The notes under the pieces: model-generated | What the model saw: only the letters and a program-made list of their open reading frames with translations | What the model was told of the DNA's origin: nothing | Database searches by the model: none | Shown: positions 8,933 through 18,604 of the stretch, piece after piece | Layout: the number at the start of each line of letters is the position of its first letter | How positions within the stretch are numbered: the stretch's first letter is position 1 | Source: an uncultured Opitutia bacterium | GTDB lineage: Bacteria > Verrucomicrobiota > Verrucomicrobiia > Opitutales > UBA953 | Direction: 5' to 3' | Assembly (NCBI GenBank): GCA_903855995.1 | Contig: CAIOAN010000006.1 | Coordinates: 62,001-126,000, forward strand | Length of the DNA: 64,000 nucleotides | Program-made: the position numbers and the translations under genes

Positions 8933-10660
8933 TCAGCCGAAACGGCGCCCGAGGTCGGCGTCCGTCCATTCAACATAGGTCCGTCGACCCCGCGGACAAG
9001 TCCCGGGTTGCGCGGTGCGGAAAAGTGACTGCACGAGCTCCATCAATTCGCCGTCGGACATGGCGTCTCCTTTGCGGCGGGCTTTCTGCGTGGCAAGTTT
9101 GGCGAGCGCATCATACGCCAGCGCCGGACGACCGAAATCCCCTTCCCGACGAGCCATCTCCGCCAGCAAATCGCGAATGAAGGCTAGGGCCGCCTCGGGC
9201 TCGAGCCACGCGGGAAGCGCGGCAATTCGCCAGAAGTTACGACCATATTCTTCAAAATCGAAGCCGCCGGCCTGCAGCAGCGGCAGGCGTTCCCGCAGCA
9301 CCGCGGCCGGCAAAGGCTCGAGTTCGATTGCCAGCGGCACCAACAACGCCTGACTGACCGGGTTCTGCTCCGAGAATTGCTTTAAGATGGATTCGTAGAG
9401 CACACGTTGGTGTGCGGCGCCGACATCCAGAATCGCCAACCCCGTCGGGGTTTCAAAAACCGCACGCTCTTCGCGCAGGCGCGAAAGCAATCTCCAGCCG
9501 AGTCGCACCGCGGTGGCATGTGTCACCACCGGCGGCGGACCTGACGGCGGACCTGAAGTCAGTGGAACGACGACCGGCGATGAGAGGGTTGGGCCGGCGG
9601 CAGGATTAACCGTAAACGGGGCGGCCGCCATCACCGCCGGAATCGTCTCTGCGGGCAGACCTTCGTCCGCGCGCGAACGGAGCACTGCGAGGACAGATTC
9701 AATCAGGAAGTTGCGTACGCGGGCTTCATCGCGAAAACGGACCTCACGCTTGGCCGGGTGCACATTGACATCCACCCAAGCCGGGTCCATCTCCAGAAAA
9801 ACAAAGGCGAGCGGATAGCGGCCCTTCGGTATCAGCGTGTGATAACTCTCCGTCAGGGCGAAAGCCATCGTGCGGCTATCGACCGGGCGACCGTTCACCA
9901 CCGTAACCAGATCCTGCCGCGTGCCGCGGCTGACGCCAGGCTTCCCCAACAAGCCACTAAGCTTCATCCCGGGGCGTTCGAAAACCGGCATGAGGGTGAC
10001 CTCTTCTGCGACCTGACGACCCCAGATTTCGCGCACACGATCAAGCAAGGGAGCATGGCCGGGGGAGCGGAAGATCTCACGTCCATCCTCTCGCAAAAGG
10101 AACCCCACCTCCGGGTGGGCGATTGCATACAAGCGAACCAAACGCACAATGTGTGCCGCCTCGGTCTCATCGGACTTCAAGAATTTCAGGCGCGCCGGGA
10201 CGGGATGGAAAAGATTAGCCACCTCGATGCGCGTGCCCGGGGCCATGCCATGGTCGCGGCGGTGGATGATTTTGCCGCCATTGACAGCGATTTCAGCCCC
10301 CGAGGGTGCCTCAGCCGTCCGGGTCTGCATCGTGAAACGAGCGACGCTGGCAATGGAGGGTAGGGCTTCCCCGCGGAAGCCAAAGGTGGCGATACGATCC
10401 AGATCGGAGGCGAGGCGAATCTTGCTGGTCGCGTGACGTTCAAGACTAAGCATGGCCTCATCGCCGGTCATGCCTTTGCCATCGTCCTCGATGATCATCT
10501 GCGCCTTGCCGCCGCGCGAAAAATCCACCGTCACCCGGCGAGCACCGGCATCGAGCGAATTCTCCAAAAGCTCCTTCACCACTGCGGCGGGACGCTCCAC
10601 CACCTCCCCGGCGGCGATCTGGTTGGCCACCGTGGCCTCAAGGATGCGAATGGTCGCCAT
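8933..10660 (-). CDS. mutL: DNA mismatch repair protein MutL, nuclease motifs degenerate
   Basis: The 575-residue protein has the GHKL ATPase motifs NQIAAGEVVERP, ENSLDAGA, DDGKGM and ATFGFRGEALPSI, the transducer domain and VDVNVHPAKREVRF, then a Pro-rich linker (about 345-380) and the dimerisation domain. Latent-endonuclease MutLs carry DQHA(x2)E(x4)E; here residues 412-423 read DVGAAHQRVLYE, losing Gln, His and the first Glu. The other metal-site motifs are also altered (CPRGRR at 555-560 for CPHGRP, and no Cys in ATQKARRKGDAM). By sequence this is an endonuclease-deficient MutL of the kind known from MutH organisms. ATG at 10658-10660 matches the family start. It converges with uvrB without a spacer. 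Confidence 0.95.
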   Translation of the reverse strand: MATIRILEATVANQIAAGEVVERPAAVVKELLENSLDAGARRVTVDFSRGGKAQMIIEDDGKGMTGDEAMLSLERHATSKIRLASDLDRIATFGFRGEALPSIASVARFTMQTRTAEAPSGAEIAVNGGKIIHRRDHGMAPGTRIEVANLFHPVPARLKFLKSDETEAAHIVRLVRLYAIAHPEVGFLLREDGREIFRSPGHAPLLDRVREIWGRQVAEEVTLMPVFERPGMKLSGLLGKPGVSRGTRQDLVTVVNGRPVDSRTMAFALTESYHTLIPKGRYPLAFVFLEMDPAWVDVNVHPAKREVRFRDEARVRNFLIESVLAVLRSRADEGLPAETIPAVMAAAPFTVNPAAGPTLSSPVVVPLTSGPPSGPPPVVTHATAVRLGWRLLSRLREERAVFETPTGLAILDVGAAHQRVLYESILKQFSEQNPVSQALLVPLAIELEPLPAAVLRERLPLLQAGGFDFEEYGRNFWRIAALPAWLEPEAALAFIRDLLAEMARREGDFGRPALAYDALAKLATQKARRKGDAMSDGELMELVQSLFRTAQPGTCPRGRRTYVEWTDADLGRRFG

Positions 10661-10832
10661 GGGGGCCTTCAGCGCCGAACGGCCGCCAATCGCCCGACTG
10701 GGCGACCTGGGGTGCGGCCGTGGGTTGGGCGTTTCATGCGGCCAGATTTAGGCCAAGCCCCCTGCCCTGCAAGACGAACGGCTCGGAAACGGTCTTTGTT
10801 GCACCCTTTCGGCGGATGATAACGGTGCAGGC

Positions 10833-12839
10833 GTGTCGAATCGCCTGGCCCAAGAAAAATCCCTCTACCTCCGCCAGCACGAGGCCAACCCAGTCCATTG
10901 GTGGCCCTGGGGCGAAGCCGCTTTTGCGGAAGCCCGGTCGAAGGATAAGCCGGTCCTGGTATCCGTGGGCTACTCTTCCTGCCACTGGTGTCATGTCATG
11001 GCCCGGGAGTCTTTTGAACAACCCTGGGTCGCCGACCTGATGAATCAGCATTTCATCTGCATCAAGGTCGACCGCGAAGAGCGCCCGGAAGTCGATAAGC
11101 TGATGATGGACGCGGTGCAGATGATCCAAGGGCACGGCGGCTGGCCGCTGAATTGCTTCTGCTTGCCAGACGGAAGGCCCTTCTTCGGCGGAACCTATTT
11201 CCCGCCCGAAGACCGCGGACAAGGCCAGGTACCATGGCCGCAGCTGCTGATGCGCGTCGCGGATTTCTACCACCGCAATAAATCTGAACTCGCCGCCAAC
11301 GCCGATGCGATCGCGCAGAACCTGACCCACCTGACGCGCGCCCCGGATGCCGACGGCACCGCCCCGGCGCCCGAAGATCTGATCGCCGCCGCCCGGCGTA
11401 TCTGCGAACAACATGATGATCAGCATGGCGGGTTTGGCGGGGCTCCTAAATTCCCGTCGCCGCACACCCTGAGCTTTCTCCTCGGCATCCGGGGTTCGAA
11501 AGAAGTGGCGGCCGACCGGGCGCTGACTGCGCGCATCGACGCCGTGCTCACCATCACTCTCGGGTCGATGGCCCGGAGCGGACTCTTCGACCAGATCGGC
11601 GGAGGCTTCCATCGCTACTGCGTCGACCGCGACTGGACGGTGCCACACTTCGAGAAAATGCTTTATGACAACGCCCAGCTGCTGGGCGTCTACGCCGAAG
11701 CCTGGGCCCGCTACCGCGACCCGCTCTACGCCGATGTCTGCGTAGAGATTATCGATTGGCTCCGACGCGAGATGCGCACGGAGTCCGGACTTTTCGCCGC
11801 CTCGCTCGACGCCGACACCCATCACGAGGAAGGTACCACCTATGTCTGGACGGCAGCGGAAATCGCCGCCGCGCTGGGCGAGGAAGCTTTCCCCTTTGCC
11901 CAGGCATATGGCATCTCCGATCAAGGCAATTTCGAAGGAGCGAACATCCCTAAGCTCAAAGGCGATCAAGCCGCCCGCCGTCGCTTCACGCCCGCCCGGG
12001 CGAAATTACTGAAGCTACGCGACCAACGTGCGCAGCCCTCGCGCGATGATAAGAATCTTCTCAGCTGGAATGCGCTCTTGGTGGCGGGGTTGGCCAAGGC
12101 TGGCTGGATTTTTGGCCGCAAAGACTGGCTCGCGCTCGCCGGGGAAACGGAAGCCAACCTCTGGCGGACCTTTGCGAACGAGCACAGCAGCCTGCACCTG
12201 TGTGCCGTGGCCCATGACGGCCAGGCCACCTTGACCGGTAATCTGTGCGACTATGCCTGGCTTGCGGAAGCCGAACTATCGCTTGCTGCCTACGCCGCCT
12301 GGGGTCTACCCACGCCGCCCTCATTTTACACCGCGCGGGCCCGCCGCATACTGAACACCGCGGCCGATAAATTCGCCGACCCGCACGCCGTGGGCTACTT
12401 CCTGACGCCCGCAGATCGCAGCGACCTTTCCGTCCGCCAGAAAGATTGGTTTGATAACGCCATCCCCTCGGGCAACTCCTCGCTGCTCCACGGCTTCGGG
12501 CAACTCCACGCGATAACCGGTGACGCGCGGTGGGCGCGCGAGCTCTCCGATCTCTCCGTCGCCTTCGGCGGCCTTACGCGTAACATTCCGAACGGCATCG
12601 GGCATGCGCTCGATGGAATCGCTCGCTATGCCGTCGGCTACGTGACCATCAAATCAGCGCATGATTGGCAGGATTTGCACGCCGAGCTGGCTGGGCGGGC
12701 CGACACCGCACCGCATACGCATCCGTTCCGCAGCCTGTTCCTTATGCCGGAATCATCAACTCCGGGATATCAGGTATGTATTGGCCAAACCTGCCTGCCC
12801 TCCGTGGCACAGGTCGCCGAAGTGGCCGCGATTCTCTGA
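10833..12839 (+). CDS. Thioredoxin-fold DUF255 / SSP411 (YyaL) family protein
   Basis: 668 residues matching the conserved YyaL/spermatogenesis-associated-20 family: N-terminal thioredoxin-like DUF255 domain with [28 protein letters not shown] and the active-site CHWC (Cys50-Cys53), then an alpha/alpha-toroid glycosidase-like region ([47 protein letters not shown]). The biochemical role of this family is not established; a redox or carbohydrate-related function has been proposed. The start is GTG at 10833, directly before the conserved SNRLAQEKS. It diverges from mutL (172-base gap in which I see no clear element) and precedes the TPR gene. Confidence 0.88.
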   Translation: MSNRLAQEKSLYLRQHEANPVHWWPWGEAAFAEARSKDKPVLVSVGYSSCHWCHVMARESFEQPWVADLMNQHFICIKVDREERPEVDKLMMDAVQMIQGHGGWPLNCFCLPDGRPFFGGTYFPPEDRGQGQVPWPQLLMRVADFYHRNKSELAANADAIAQNLTHLTRAPDADGTAPAPEDLIAAARRICEQHDDQHGGFGGAPKFPSPHTLSFLLGIRGSKEVAADRALTARIDAVLTITLGSMARSGLFDQIGGGFHRYCVDRDWTVPHFEKMLYDNAQLLGVYAEAWARYRDPLYADVCVEIIDWLRREMRTESGLFAASLDADTHHEEGTTYVWTAAEIAAALGEEAFPFAQAYGISDQGNFEGANIPKLKGDQAARRRFTPARAKLLKLRDQRAQPSRDDKNLLSWNALLVAGLAKAGWIFGRKDWLALAGETEANLWRTFANEHSSLHLCAVAHDGQATLTGNLCDYAWLAEAELSLAAYAAWGLPTPPSFYTARARRILNTAADKFADPHAVGYFLTPADRSDLSVRQKDWFDNAIPSGNSSLLHGFGQLHAITGDARWARELSDLSVAFGGLTRNIPNGIGHALDGIARYAVGYVTIKSAHDWQDLHAELAGRADTAPHTHPFRSLFLMPESSTPGYQVCIGQTCLPSVAQVAEVAAIL

Positions 12840-12897
12840 CCAGGAGGTCAGTCCGCTCTTGCCCGTCCGCCACCCAGAGAGAAAATGACGGCCGGAC

Positions 12898-14643
12898 ATG
12901 TCCGACTTCCCCCAGTATGTCTACGGCCAGGGCCAGAACTCACGTTCCAGCCATCGCATGTTGCTGGGCATGGTCATCGTCGAGGCCATTGGCTATAAAG
13001 AGCGGCGCTATCGGCCCGCGTGGGGACGCATCGCCTTGCTCTTCCCTTTCTTTCTGGCTGCCCTGTGGGCTGGCACCGCGGAGCTCTACTTGTTCAATCA
13101 AAAGTATATGAATGGCATCGCGACAACGCGGCGCGGCGACATGTACCTTTACTTCCCTGACACGTTCGCGAATTCGGCCAGCAACCTGTTTCGCAACGCG
13201 GATCAAATTAAGAATCGGAATCTGGCCCTCATGAGCCGCTCCGTCGAGAGCTATGGCCGCGCCGCCCACCTTCGGCGCAAAGGAGAATATTATATCCAAA
13301 TCGCAAAAGCCGCCCTCGTGCGCCAGGACTACGCCGAGTTCGCCAAATACATCGGCACCGGCGCCAGCCTCTGCCCCGCCAATCTCGAGGCTCAGCGACT
13401 CTGCGCCGACCTGTTCTTCGCTTTCAATCGCCCGATGGACAGCTACCAGCTCCTCGAGGACTCCCTGCAGTTCGCCAAGGATAACCCGGAGCACTTCCGC
13501 ACCTACCTGTATCGGTGCTTCATGCTCGACCAGGATGAGCGCGTGATCAAAACCGCCAAGAAGTGGCTCGAGGACAAGGAAGTGGTCGAGGAAATCAAAG
13601 CCGACCTGCGCATCGCCGCCGCCCAGGCGAATTTCCTCCGCGGTAATTACATCGAGGCGGCGCGCCTCGTGAAAATCCACCGCCTAGATTACACCGCGCA
13701 GGGATACTTGCTGAATTGCCAAATTTCCTGGGAGTCCGGCGACCGCAAAGTCGCTCTTGAACTATTGAACGCCGCGCTGGCGGCCTATCCGGGGGGCAAC
13801 CAGCTCCTCGAGATGAAGGCCCGCTGGCTCAAAGACATGGGCGAATTCCGCCAAGCCCAGGATTGCCTGGCCCTGCTGACCATCAAGGATCCAAGCGACC
13901 CCATTCCCTTCATCCAGTCGCTCTACCTGATGCCAGGTGGAGCGAACCGCGGCGCCCGGGAAAAAGTCATCGAGCAGGCGCTCCAGAAGTTCGGCAACCA
14001 CGAACAGGCCATGTTGGATCTCGCCCGCTTCGGTAACGACAACGCCGACACGCAGCTCACCCTCCGGCTCATGAATCACGCGGAGGAACGCCGCTTCTCC
14101 AATCGCGTCCGCTTCATCCTCGTACACGTGGAATGCCTGCTTAACGCCCAGCGCCCCCGGGAAACCATCAAGATGGTCGATGAACTTTATAAACGCGCCG
14201 AGCGCGAACAGTGGGTCCCCGAGACACGCATCGCCTTCGAAGCCCTGCGCACCATCGCCTACTTCGCCGACGGCCAGACGGAGATCGGCTCGATTAATCT
14301 CCAACGCCTCCTGCAGAACCGCAACGTGCCACCACAGGTGCTGATCTCCGCAAGCCGCAAGCTCATCGCCGCCCAGCGCTACGACGAGGCTAACGACGTG
14401 CTGATCCAAGCCCACCTACAGAACGAAAATAATCAGGCCGTGCTGATGCAAATCGTGAAACTCAAACTCGAACACGAACGCATCTCCGCCGACGTTGAGA
14501 CCTACCTGCGCCGGCTGATGGCGAATCGTCGTCCGCCCAAAGAAGTGCTTCAGGCGGCCTTCCAGCGCCTGGGTTCGGACACGTACCTCTTCTCAGCCCA
14601 TCGCGAGCAGCTGCTGAATGACATCGAAGCCCAGCTCAAGTAG
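12898..14643 (+). CDS. Membrane-anchored TPR-repeat protein of unknown function
   Basis: 581 residues. An N-terminal cytoplasmic segment of about 45 residues is followed by one strong membrane helix (ALLFPFFLAALWAGTAELYLF, about 43-63). The rest is almost wholly helical with tetratricopeptide-like pairs, for example LVRQDYAEFAKYIGTGASLCP, WESGDRKVALELLNAALAAYP and LIAAQRYDEANDVLIQAHLQ. No catalytic motif is visible. The likely role is a scaffold with its repeats on one side of the membrane. ATG at 12898 lies in the perfect palindrome CGGACATGTCCG. The stop overlaps the convergent ApbE-like gene by 8 bases. I do not recognise the family beyond its repeats. Confidence 0.8.
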   Translation: MSDFPQYVYGQGQNSRSSHRMLLGMVIVEAIGYKERRYRPAWGRIALLFPFFLAALWAGTAELYLFNQKYMNGIATTRRGDMYLYFPDTFANSASNLFRNADQIKNRNLALMSRSVESYGRAAHLRRKGEYYIQIAKAALVRQDYAEFAKYIGTGASLCPANLEAQRLCADLFFAFNRPMDSYQLLEDSLQFAKDNPEHFRTYLYRCFMLDQDERVIKTAKKWLEDKEVVEEIKADLRIAAAQANFLRGNYIEAARLVKIHRLDYTAQGYLLNCQISWESGDRKVALELLNAALAAYPGGNQLLEMKARWLKDMGEFRQAQDCLALLTIKDPSDPIPFIQSLYLMPGGANRGAREKVIEQALQKFGNHEQAMLDLARFGNDNADTQLTLRLMNHAEERRFSNRVRFILVHVECLLNAQRPRETIKMVDELYKRAEREQWVPETRIAFEALRTIAYFADGQTEIGSINLQRLLQNRNVPPQVLISASRKLIAAQRYDEANDVLIQAHLQNENNQAVLMQIVKLKLEHERISADVETYLRRLMANRRPPKEVLQAAFQRLGSDTYLFSAHREQLLNDIEAQLK

Positions 14644-15547
14644 TCGCGTCGGGCGCGGAACGGTCGGTCACCTCGAAATAAGTCATTGAACCGAGCTTCG
14701 TACCGTCCGGCAGCCAAAGCCCCCGGCTGCAACCACGGTTCACAAACTCCTCGACCTCCGCAACATTGAGGACCGCGCCAGCCATGGCCAGACCTTCGGC
14801 CTCGATGGCAGAAGTGGCGATCGCCCGCACGGGCCCGGCCAAGGCAGCCGTCTGGCCGGTCCGCGGATCGACGAGGTTGCCGCGGGCGGCTTCGAATGAC
14901 TTGCTCGCCATGGCAAACCGGCAAAGTTTGATTTCTGACTGTGGTCCGACGCCGATGCGCCAGCCGGTGGAATCACCTGGAGGATCCAAGGCGAGAGTCA
15001 CGCTGCCGGAGGCCATCAGCAAGGCGCGGTGAATGCCCCAGCTGCTTTCCAGCATGTCGGCCATACGATCGAGGGCGTAGCCACGCACGATGGCACCGAA
15101 ATCGACGGAGGCGCCGAACTTCACACAGCTGAACTCGCAGCCCTCCAGTTTGAATTCACCGCCTCGATGGGCCTCGGTGACCTGCTGCCAGGAGGCGTCA
15201 TCAGGGTTAAACGGCATGTCGCCGCGCTCACGCCAGTAGCGGAACAGCGCACCCGCCGTCACGTCAAACGCCTGAGCGGTGTCGACCCTGACATCGCGTG
15301 AAAAATTCCAAAGCGCCTGGATGTGCTCCGAGGCCGCGACCAGGGCGCCTTCCGGCATCTGGTTAATCGAAGCCACCGGGCCGCTGTCGTGCCGGAGGTC
15401 TGTCTGGAAATCAAGATCGTCGAGGTGCTGGAACAAGGCCTCCGCCGCATTGCGGGCATAGATGGCGTCTTCAGCGGCGATTCGGACCCAGAAGCGGGAA
15501 CCAAAGGCCTCGTGCGAGAAGTTGTGGATTACAGGCAAGTCGTCCAT
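14636..15547 (-). CDS. apbE: ApbE-like FAD:protein FMN transferase
   Basis: 303 residues. ApbE enzymes use FAD to attach FMN covalently to Thr/Ser of target proteins. Family signatures seen: EAFGSRFWVRI at the N-terminus, LDDLDFQTDLRHDSGPVASIN (usual form: two-residue variants of SxxNxN), FDVTAGALFRYW, VDFGAIVRGYALDRM (usual xDxGGIAKGYAxD) and NLVDPRTGQ with TSAIEAEGLAMA near the C-terminus. ATG at 15545-15547 is chosen; it lies four bases after the glycosyltransferase stop, so the genes are co-transcribed. The expected N-terminal lipoprotein signal is absent, so it would be cytoplasmic. Some motif positions are loose, and a divergent activity is possible. Confidence 0.8.
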   Translation of the reverse strand: MDDLPVIHNFSHEAFGSRFWVRIAAEDAIYARNAAEALFQHLDDLDFQTDLRHDSGPVASINQMPEGALVAASEHIQALWNFSRDVRVDTAQAFDVTAGALFRYWRERGDMPFNPDDASWQQVTEAHRGGEFKLEGCEFSCVKFGASVDFGAIVRGYALDRMADMLESSWGIHRALLMASGSVTLALDPPGDSTGWRIGVGPQSEIKLCRFAMASKSFEAARGNLVDPRTGQTAALAGPVRAIATSAIEAEGLAMAGAVLNVAEVEEFVNRGCSRGLWLPDGTKLGSMTYFEVTDRSAPDATT

Positions 15548-15551
15548 GGGG

Positions 15552-16970
15552 TTATTTTCCGATGAAAACGCTTTCGTAGCCTTTGGCAACCAGCACCCAG
15601 TAGCGATCCCCGCCCTCACGGAGGGTCAGTTTGGAGACAGCGAAGCCAGGCACGGCGGGCTCACTATCATCCGTCAAGGGAATCAGCCGCAGGGGCGCCT
15701 CGGCGGCCCCCGGAAAGTCGCCGAAGCCAACCTCGTACGCCCGGAGATAATACGGGAGCGGCCAGTAGTGCGACCCGTCAGCCACCGCTACGTAGAAACG
15801 CTTGCCCTTGTAGGCCTCCTTGAGGCGAGCCGCACCTGCCTCGAAGGCCCGCAGGTCGGCGGTCGGCGAATGAGCCGCGAAGTCTCCGGCCGCATAGCCA
15901 GCCGAGATGAGCAGCCCAACCAAGAGAATCCCATCATGCCGCCAGCCGCCGCCCAACTGAGCGGGAACCAGCAACACCAAAGGCAAGGCCATGACGCCGT
16001 AGAGCAACCAAGGTGTCTTGTAAGGCAACAGGAGATGGAAGCAGAAAATCAGCCCGACGAAGACCAAGATGAAGTCGGTCGGGCTCGAACGTAAGGGTAC
16101 TTGCCGCTCGCGCAAATACCGCTGGAGGGAGAATTCGGCGAGCCACAGCGCGGCCCAGATCCACGGCCAATAGCTGACCGCTGTCAGCGTATCCTCGGAG
16201 CGGCCGCTCGCCACTCCGAACGAGCGGGCCAGCTGGGCCCACCAAGTGGCCAAGCCATGTACATCCGTGAAGCCGACACTCTGGAACATCACCCAGCTTG
16301 CAACTAGGCCGAGGATAAACCCCGGCAGATGACGGTCGGCCCATGGCTTGCGGACGATGATGAGCGCGATAAAGAAAAAAAGCAGGTAGGCGGCGGCCGT
16401 GACCTTGCAGGCCAAAGCGAACCCGAAGGCCACGCCCGAAAGCAGCCGCCACAGAGTCGTACTCTCCGAGGCATCGGCACGCAGCCACAGCACCGCACCC
16501 CAGGCAAGGCCCGCCACGAGGAGCACCTCTTGCACGAAATAGAAACCGAACGGAGCGCCTCCGCCAATGAGGAAGCAGAACGCCGCCGCCGTGACACGAG
16601 AGGCCAGACTCGCCCCGGGGAGGGCCAAGGCCGCCAACGAAAGCAGCAGGAGATAGCATCCGGCGACGTTGCGCAGATAGGATTCGGACATGTCCGTAAA
16701 CGCGGTCCCATTCAGTTTCGAAGAAACCACCAGAGACGTCGCCAAGGTCGGCCCATGGAAACGGTCTTCGTGGGTGCTATAAGGAATGCCCTCGGACAAT
16801 TCTTTGGCCAGCGACCACTGCACCGCCTCATCGGCATGCAAAGGCAGCGGATGCGCAAGCGACGTGAAATGAGGCGGCTGCCGGACGCCCATCAGCGAAA
16901 AGAGCAGGAAGCAAGCGACGACGGCCGCGAACCCCACCCAGGGCTTCTTCATGTCGCCCGCTTCATACAT
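15552..16970 (-). CDS. Polytopic GT-C type glycosyltransferase (TIGR03663/Agl23-like)
   Basis: 472 residues with about ten hydrophobic helices and a short soluble C-terminal region (from about residue 385). The first loop after TM1 carries HADEAVQW (45-52), an acidic loop motif like the Asp/Glu site of dolichyl- or polyprenyl-phosphate-sugar dependent GT-C enzymes. The pattern resembles the TIGR03663 family, sometimes called flippase-associated Agl23. It probably moves sugar from a lipid carrier to a periplasmic acceptor; the acceptor is unknown. The start ATG (16968-16970) overlaps the thioesterase stop in TGATG, which points to translational coupling; ATG at 16952 is an alternative. Confidence 0.75.
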   Translation of the reverse strand: MYEAGDMKKPWVGFAAVVACFLLFSLMGVRQPPHFTSLAHPLPLHADEAVQWSLAKELSEGIPYSTHEDRFHGPTLATSLVVSSKLNGTAFTDMSESYLRNVAGCYLLLLSLAALALPGASLASRVTAAAFCFLIGGGAPFGFYFVQEVLLVAGLAWGAVLWLRADASESTTLWRLLSGVAFGFALACKVTAAAYLLFFFIALIIVRKPWADRHLPGFILGLVASWVMFQSVGFTDVHGLATWWAQLARSFGVASGRSEDTLTAVSYWPWIWAALWLAEFSLQRYLRERQVPLRSSPTDFILVFVGLIFCFHLLLPYKTPWLLYGVMALPLVLLVPAQLGGGWRHDGILLVGLLISAGYAAGDFAAHSPTADLRAFEAGAARLKEAYKGKRFYVAVADGSHYWPLPYYLRAYEVGFGDFPGAAEAPLRLIPLTDDSEPAVPGFAVSKLTLREGGDRYWVLVAKGYESVFIGK

Positions 16971-17389
16971 CAGGCTTCGAAATGCTTCTGCAGCGCGGCC
17001 TTGATCTCCAGCGGCACCAGCGCGGCGGCCATCGGCCCCTGCCCTTCGCGCCAGGCATAGACGGTCGTCAAGGCACCCCGGGCGACCGCTCGGTCTCCGA
17101 CCTTGGCCTCGAACGCCCAGACGATTTTCTTGTCACCCAGCTCCGCCGGGGTCAGCGCGATCATCACGAGATCCTCTCGATGAATCGGCGAAAGGAAGTC
17201 GCACTCGACGCGCACCCGGGGAAAGCCGGTCAGCTTCGTACCCTCAGCGCGGATAAACGGCAGCTTCAACTGACGGAAGAGGGCTTCCTCCGTGGCCTCG
17301 ACCCAGAAGAAGATTGTCGAGAAATGGACGATGCCCGCCGCGTCGGTATCGGAGAAATTAGCACGGTATTCCGCGGTGAATGGACCCAT
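16970..17389 (-). CDS. YbgC / 4-hydroxybenzoyl-CoA thioesterase-like hotdog protein
   Basis: 139 residues in a single hotdog fold. The family signature FSDTDAAGIVHFSTIFFW holds the catalytic Asp (in TDAAG), followed by EALFRQLKLPF and RVRVECDFLSPIHRED. YbgC-type thioesterases cleave acyl-CoA and in many Gram-negatives open the tol-pal operon. Here the upstream neighbours in the same direction are two TonB/TolA-like anchored VWA genes, so the context is tol-like. ATG at 17387-17389 was chosen over an in-frame TTG twelve bases upstream. It overlaps the glycosyltransferase start by one base. Confidence 0.85.
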   Translation of the reverse strand: MGPFTAEYRANFSDTDAAGIVHFSTIFFWVEATEEALFRQLKLPFIRAEGTKLTGFPRVRVECDFLSPIHREDLVMIALTPAELGDKKIVWAFEAKVGDRAVARGALTTVYAWREGQGPMAAALVPLEIKAALQKHFEA

Positions 17390-17426
17390 AGGACCATCCA
17401 AGCCTTCCGTGCGAAGGGTGCAACCG

Positions 17427-18497
17427 TCAACGCGGCGGCCGCGCGGCCTTCTTGAGCCACGCCACCGACACCGAAGTGCCGCCGGAAGCCGCCACGCAGG
17501 CCTGCAAAAAGGCCTGTGGCTCCTGCTGCACCGTGAAGAGATATAGCCGAGGCCCCGAACCTCGACCCGCCTTAGAAAAGGCCTCCAGCCATTCGCGTTG
17601 CCAATGCGTGGGTACCTTCGGGGCCGTGCCGACGCGGTGATAAGAACTGTCGGAGTAAATCAGATGCGGAGCACCCCCTTTCTTCGCTTCGTAAAGGCGA
17701 ACGCCATCCTGGAAATCAGAGAAGACCACCAGGGCGTCATAAGATTCGGACAGGAGCCGATCCATCCAGGCACCAAGCGATCCCTGCTCGCAGGCCGTCT
17801 TAATCTTGGCCTGCACCTGCCGGCCGTTGGCCGTCAAGGTCGTCAGCACCGTCTGCGAAGGACCTTGCCTGAGTTTGGGTGCGAGGCCGTGAAAACGTCG
17901 CCCGTGGACGACCATGTCGCCCAACCCGACCACCCTGGCCCCATCAAAGCGAAAAACATCTGCGGCAGGAAATTGCTTCCTGATTTCGGCCTCCACGCGC
18001 GGCAGATAAGCTTTCATCGAACCCGAACAATCCAAGTAGACGGCGACCCGGCGGGCCCGAATCATCGCCCCCATCACCGGGCGACCCACGAAGCCGGCGG
18101 ACTTACCTAGGCCTGCACCCAGACCGCCGCCCGCGCCCTGCCCGATGCCTCGTCCGAAAGCCCCGCCACGGCCCATCCCGGCGCCTATGGCGGCCCCGAG
18201 CATCGACGCAGACATCGGCGGCAGTGCCAGCGTGGCGCTAGCCGATTTCGTCGCCAAGCGTGCGCGCGGTATCCTGACCTTCGGATGACTCACCGGATGC
18301 ACCGAAGTGCCAGCCGACGCGGCATGACCGCCAGCGACCGCATGGGCGACAAACTCCTGCTTCCGCTGAAGGGCCGCCTGGCGGAACACAATCCAACCAG
18401 CGGCGAACACCAGCAGCAGATGCACCGCGATTGATAAAACCAAGCCGCGGAAAGAACGGCGATGAGTCCTTGGGCGCAAAGGAGATGATCCATCCAT
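17427..18497 (-). CDS. VWA-domain protein with TonB-like N-terminal anchor (paralogue 1)
   Basis: 356 residues. Order: basic cytoplasmic tail (1-17), one membrane helix (about 18-38, RGLVLSIAVHLLLVFAAGW), a linker with the segment KSASATLALP, a Gly/Ala-rich stretch (about 100-135) and a VWA domain from about residue 148 with the MIDAS motif DCSGS (156-160) and a second metal-loop block VFSDFQDG. The helix contains SxxxH (Ser22, His26), the pattern TonB uses to contact ExbB/ExbD. The protein should be Nin-Cout with VWA in the periplasm. It is clearly a shorter paralogue of the gene upstream (shared KSASAT, AVY-D-S-S, VEAEIR-FP-ADVF, GSLGAW and SDF-DGVR blocks). Function unknown. Confidence 0.8.
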   Translation of the reverse strand: MDGSSPLRPRTHRRSFRGLVLSIAVHLLLVFAAGWIVFRQAALQRKQEFVAHAVAGGHAASAGTSVHPVSHPKVRIPRARLATKSASATLALPPMSASMLGAAIGAGMGRGGAFGRGIGQGAGGGLGAGLGKSAGFVGRPVMGAMIRARRVAVYLDCSGSMKAYLPRVEAEIRKQFPAADVFRFDGARVVGLGDMVVHGRRFHGLAPKLRQGPSQTVLTTLTANGRQVQAKIKTACEQGSLGAWMDRLLSESYDALVVFSDFQDGVRLYEAKKGGAPHLIYSDSSYHRVGTAPKVPTHWQREWLEAFSKAGRGSGPRLYLFTVQQEPQAFLQACVAASGGTSVSVAWLKKAARPPR

Positions 18498-18604
18498 CGC
18501 ACCATTCTAATGACGCACGGATAGCCTCAAGGGCCCGGGAGGACGGAATCAACCCAGTCTAGAATGAGGTGAATCACTCCAGACACCGCCCAGCCAGGAA
18601 TCGC

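Noticed and set aside
12893-12904. Palindrome CGGACATGTCCG over the TPR gene start
   Set aside because: The same twelve bases occur at 16685-16696 inside a coding region, so it is probably a coincidence and not an operator.
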